Of a stretch of 8,935 nucleotides of DNA, positions 6,761 to 8,935 are shown piece after piece. Source of the stretch: Burkholderiales bacterium (lineage in GTDB: Bacteria; Pseudomonadota; Gammaproteobacteria; Burkholderiales; Ga0077523). The notes beneath the pieces were generated by a model. The model had not been told where the DNA came from. It made no database searches and saw nothing but the letters and a program-made list of their open reading frames with translations. Position numbers and translations under genes: made by a program. Positions within the stretch are counted from its first letter, which is position 1, and the number at the start of each line of letters is the position of its first letter. Location of the stretch: NCBI GenBank assembly GCA_025459035.1, contig JALORJ010000079.1:1-8935 (forward strand), given 5' to 3'.

Positions 6761-6905
6761 CGTGACCTTCGAGGCGGGTACGCGAGACGCGCGGCCCGGA
6801 AGTGTCGAACGTTTCCGCAGGCGGTGCCAGTCGCCGCCCGCGCGCGACGCGGTCCGCCGCCCTAGACTCGGCGCGTCGCCGCTCGTTTCGCTCCTCGCAC
6901 TCGCG
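6761..6905. promoter_or_regulatory. Divergent aroC / thyA intergenic region
   Basis: This 145-bp gap lies between the divergent starts of aroC (minus) and thyA (plus) and should hold promoters for both. I see no convincing -35/-10 pair in either direction. The best plus-strand -10 candidate is TAGACT at 6863-6868 (four of six matches to TATAAT), about 37 bp before the thyA ATG, but with no TTGACA-like box upstream. No long inverted repeat, riboswitch-like structure or small ORF was seen. The promoter call rests on gene arrangement. Confidence 0.4.
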
Positions 6906-7700
6906 ATGCAGTCCTACCTCGATCTGATGCGCCGTGTGCTCGAGACCGGCGCGCGCAAGTCCGACCGCACCGGCACGGGCACCCTGTCGATCTTCGGCGC
7001 GCAGCTGCGGTTCGACCTGACCGAAGGCTTCCCGCTGGTCACCACCAAGAAGGTGCACATGAAGTCGATCGTGCACGAGCTGCTGTGGTTCCTGTCGGGC
7101 AGCACCAACGCGCACGACCTGCAACGCCACGGCGTGACGATCTGGGACGAGTGGGCCGCCGCCGACGGCGACCTGGGGCCGATCTACGGCCGGCAGTGGC
7201 GCTCGTGGCCGACGCCGGATGGCGGATGCATCGACCAGATCGCGCAGGTCGTGGCGGACATTCGGCGCAATCCGGACTCGCGCCGCCACGTGGTGTCGGC
7301 GTGGAACGTGGCGGAGCTGCCGAAGATGGCCCTGGCGCCTTGCCACACGATGTTCCAGTTCCACGTCGCCGACGGCCGGCTGTCGTGCCAGCTGTACCAG
7401 CGCAGCGCGGACGTGTTCCTCGGCGTGCCGTTCAACATCGCGTCGTACGCGCTGCTCACGCTGATGGTCGCGCAGGTGTGCGATCTCGCACCCGGCGAGT
7501 TCATCCACACGTTCGGCGACACGCACCTGTACCTCAACCATCTGGATCAGGCCCGCGAGCAGCTCGCACGCACGCCGCGGCCGCTGCCGGTGATGCGGCT
7601 CGATCCCTTGGTACGCGACCTGTTCGCGTTCCGCTACGAGCACTTCGAACTGGTCGGCTACGAGCCGCATCCGGCGATCAAGGCCCCGGTGGCCGTGTGA
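6906..7700 (+). CDS. thyA: Thymidylate synthase
   Basis: ThyA methylates dUMP to dTMP using 5,10-methylene-tetrahydrofolate, producing dihydrofolate; it is a cytosolic homodimer. The protein is 264 residues, the same length as E. coli ThyA. It starts MQSYLDLMRRVLETGARKSD, with phosphate-binding Arg21 in DRTGTGTLSIFG. The catalytic cysteine in MALAPCHTMFQF is residue 146, exactly as in E. coli. SCQLYQRSADVFLGVPFNIA (Arg166, Asp169, Asn177 region), DTHLYLNH and the C-terminal HPAIKAPVAV that closes over the active site are all intact. The start is set by homology; the region before it (CTCCTCGCACTCGCG) has no clear Shine-Dalgarno. The stop overlaps the folA start by GTGA (7697-7700), a common coupling in which FolA recycles the dihydrofolate that ThyA makes. 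Confidence 0.98.
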   Translation: MQSYLDLMRRVLETGARKSDRTGTGTLSIFGAQLRFDLTEGFPLVTTKKVHMKSIVHELLWFLSGSTNAHDLQRHGVTIWDEWAAADGDLGPIYGRQWRSWPTPDGGCIDQIAQVVADIRRNPDSRRHVVSAWNVAELPKMALAPCHTMFQFHVADGRLSCQLYQRSADVFLGVPFNIASYALLTLMVAQVCDLAPGEFIHTFGDTHLYLNHLDQAREQLARTPRPLPVMRLDPLVRDLFAFRYEHFELVGYEPHPAIKAPVAV

Positions 7701-8200
7701 CCGCGGACCGCGTGCCGGCCGTCGAACTGGTCGTCGCGGCCGCGCGCAACGGCGTCATCGGCCACCGCGGCGCGCTGCCGTGGCGGCTGCCCGAGGATCT
7801 GCAGCGCTTCAAGGCGCTGACGCTCGGACACACGATCGTGATGGGGCGGCGCACGCACGACTCGATCGGGCGGCTGCTGCCCGGGCGCGCGTCGATCATC
7901 GTCACGCGCGATCGCGACCGCGTGATCGAAGGCGCCACCGTCGTGCACTCCCTCGACGCGGCCTTCGCCGCGGCCGACCCCGAGCGCCGCCTGTTCGTGA
8001 TCGGTGGCGGCGAGCTCTACGCGCAGGCGCTTGCGCACGCGGCGCGGGTGCACCTGACCGAGGTCGACGCGACCCCCGAGGGCGACGCGTGGTTCGTGCC
8101 GCTCGACGCGTCGCGGTGGCGCGAGGTCTCGGCCGAGCCGTGGCATGCGCCGCCGGCGCCGGACTGCCGCTTCGTCGTGCTCGAGCGCGTCGCGCCCTGA
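7697..8200 (+). CDS. folA: Dihydrofolate reductase
   Basis: FolA reduces dihydrofolate to tetrahydrofolate with NADPH in the cytosol; it is the target of trimethoprim-type antifolates. The protein is 167 residues, within the usual range. VELVVAAARNGVIGHRGALP (9-28) is followed by WRLPEDLQRFK with the catalytic acid Asp34 (Asp27 in E. coli). TIVMGRRTHDSIGRLLPGR and FVIGGGELYAQAL form the NADPH site, and the C-terminal strand ends CRFVVLERVAP. The start GTG 7697 overlaps the thyA stop as GTGA and gives a family-like N-terminus with about seven extra residues; a second in-frame GTG at 7712 is possible but less likely. There is no strong Shine-Dalgarno, which fits coupling to thyA. Transcription ends at the structured convergent junction downstream. 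Confidence 0.95.
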   Translation: MTADRVPAVELVVAAARNGVIGHRGALPWRLPEDLQRFKALTLGHTIVMGRRTHDSIGRLLPGRASIIVTRDRDRVIEGATVVHSLDAAFAAADPERRLFVIGGGELYAQALAHAARVHLTEVDATPEGDAWFVPLDASRWREVSAEPWHAPPAPDCRFVVLERVAP

Positions 8201-8210
8201 AGGCTCGACT

Positions 8211-8236
8211 GCCCGGTCCTCGCGAGAGAACCGGGC
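8211..8236. terminator. Hairpin 10 bp after folA, probable transcription end
   Basis: GCCCGGTCCTC, loop GCGA, GAGAACCGGGC forms an 11-position stem with a single C/A mismatch and a GNRA-type tetraloop on the plus strand. It begins 10 bp after the folA stop, in the gap where folA and the PEP-CTERM gene converge. No T-run follows on either strand, so it is not a textbook intrinsic terminator; it may act as a 3'-end-protecting hairpin or with Rho. Structure seen; function inferred. Confidence 0.45.
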
Positions 8237-8247
8237 CGTCGGGGGAA

Positions 8248-8294
8248 GATCGACCGGCGCTGGCTGCGCCCGGTGTGCGGCCGGCCGGTCGATC
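8248..8294. repeat. 11-bp perfect inverted repeat in the folA / PEP-CTERM gap
   Basis: GATCGACCGGC (8248-8258) and GCCGGTCGATC (8284-8294) are perfect inverse complements separated by 25 bases. The right arm ends 8 bp beyond the stop of the minus-strand PEP-CTERM gene, so the structure could serve that transcript's 3' end, and folA read-through from the other side. No T-run is adjacent. A two-way terminator or a protein-binding site are both possible. Confidence 0.4.
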
Positions 8295-8302
8295 CGGCGG
8301 GG

Positions 8303-8935
8303 TCAGCCGACGCGCTTCGCGCTTGGCGTGCGACGCACCGCGAACGCGGCACCGACCAGTCCCAGGCCCATCAGCGCCCACGTGGACGGTTCGGGAATCG
8401 GCTTGATCAGCTTCAGCTCGAACACGTAGTCGTTGAAGTCGCAGTTGGCGCCGTCGCACTTGATGCCGCCCTTGTCGTCGACCGTCACCGACTTGATCAC
8501 GCGGTCCTCCCACGCGATCACGTAGTGCAGGTCCTTCGAACCCTGCACCTGCCACGTGACCATCTGGTCGAAGCTGTTGGCGAAGCCCGGATCGCCGGGC
8601 AGCGACGACAGGAACGTCTTCTGCGTCAGATCGTTCAGCACGAGCCGGAACGGCACGCCAGCGGGCTCGGGGACCGACACCCAGCCGGTCTTGCCGAACG
8701 TCTGCACGTCGGTACCGTAGACCGCCGGCAGCGACGCGTCGTCGACCAGCACGCGCCGGTTCGCGACCACGCCCAGCAGCTTCTGGTAACCGGCCACGCC
8801 GGTCGTCGTGTAGCCGAGTTCGCTGTTGTCGCCGGCGTAGCGGGCGCGCGCGCGCACCTGCCCCCCCTTGTCGACCAGGTTGGCCCAGATCCGGTCGAAC
8901 GCGTCGTCGACGCGCACGAGCGGCAGGTTCAGGTC
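8303..8935 (-). CDS. PEP-CTERM sorting-domain protein, DUF4114-like (N-terminus outside window)
   Basis: A predicted exported protein, anchored and then processed by an exosortase (EpsH family) in Gram-negative envelopes that also make exopolysaccharide. The frame is open to the window edge (DLNLPLVRVDDAFDRIW...), so the 210 visible residues lack the signal peptide and true start; a GTG at 8917 is internal. The last 31 residues are a classic PEP-CTERM tail: IPEPSTW, a hydrophobic segment ALMGLGLVGAAFAV, then Arg-Arg and a short basic end. Just before it, YVIAWEDR and DFNDYVFELKLIKP resemble the DUF4114 domain pattern (AxEDxxxxxDxDYNDxVF), often linked to acidic, calcium-binding-like surface proteins. 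Two cysteines (KCDGANCDF) could form a disulfide. Substrate and exact role unknown. The exosortase gene is not in the window. The gene ends convergently with folA across a 102-bp gap. Confidence 0.88.
   Translation of the reverse strand, partial: DLNLPLVRVDDAFDRIWANLVDKGGQVRARARYAGDNSELGYTTTGVAGYQKLLGVVANRRVLVDDASLPAVYGTDVQTFGKTGWVSVPEPAGVPFRLVLNDLTQKTFLSSLPGDPGFANSFDQMVTWQVQGSKDLHYVIAWEDRVIKSVTVDDKGGIKCDGANCDFNDYVFELKLIKPIPEPSTWALMGLGLVGAAFAVRRTPSAKRVG

Noticed and set aside
6863..6868. TAGACT as the -10 box of a thyA promoter
   Set aside because: Four of six matches only and no -35 partner at a normal distance; mentioned under the intergenic region but not called as a promoter.
5832..7670. 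612-codon minus-strand frame across thyA and aroC
   Set aside because: It is antisense to thyA and out of frame with aroC, and it spans the divergent promoter region; no family motifs.
1..8935. Mobile element, CRISPR array, tRNA or rRNA
   Set aside because: No regularly spaced repeats, transposase or integrase motifs, cloverleaf or rRNA-like segments were seen; all large frames are explained by housekeeping genes.

Overview
This window is ordinary, densely coding chromosomal DNA from a high-GC (roughly 70 % by eye, not counted) Gram-negative bacterium, most likely a betaproteobacterium of the Burkholderiales/Rhodocyclales type. The evidence is the leuC-leuD-leuB-asd order, the Asd form that resembles the E. 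coli enzyme, aroC beside an HcaT-like MFS permease, a thyA-folA pair, and a PEP-CTERM protein. The placement is inference from gene content. No mobile element, CRISPR array, rRNA or tRNA was seen.

Layout. Positions 6760 down to 1 hold one uninterrupted minus-strand run: aroC (chorismate synthase), a small membrane protein with an HEAGH zinc-protease-like motif, an MFS permease, leuC, leuD, leuB, and the first third of asd, which is cut at the window edge inside its catalytic cysteine codon. Gaps are short: 15, 85, 29 and 82 bp, then a 4-bp overlap, then 50 bp. The run could be transcribed as one or a few units joining the last step of the shikimate pathway to leucine and aspartate-family amino acid synthesis. 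At 6906-8200 a divergent plus-strand pair, thyA-folA, makes dTMP and regenerates tetrahydrofolate. From 8303 to the right edge, on the minus strand and convergent with folA, lies the C-terminal part of a secreted PEP-CTERM protein.

Function. LeuC and LeuD form isopropylmalate isomerase, and LeuB oxidises its product towards leucine. Asd makes aspartate semialdehyde for Lys, Thr, Met and cell-wall diaminopimelate. AroC makes chorismate. ThyA consumes methylene-tetrahydrofolate and FolA recycles the dihydrofolate produced.

Most interesting points. (1) The leuC-leuD junction has a perfect 10-bp hairpin whose outer arm can cover the leuD ribosome binding site. A 27-codon mini-ORF, chained to both genes by ATGA and GTGA overlaps, runs through it and looks like a translational coupling device. 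(2) The uncharacterised HEAGH membrane protein begins in the same frame just five codons after the aroC stop, and AroC has a C-terminal extension. (3) A structured convergent junction lies between folA and the PEP-CTERM gene. None of these amounts to a clearly new multi-gene system.
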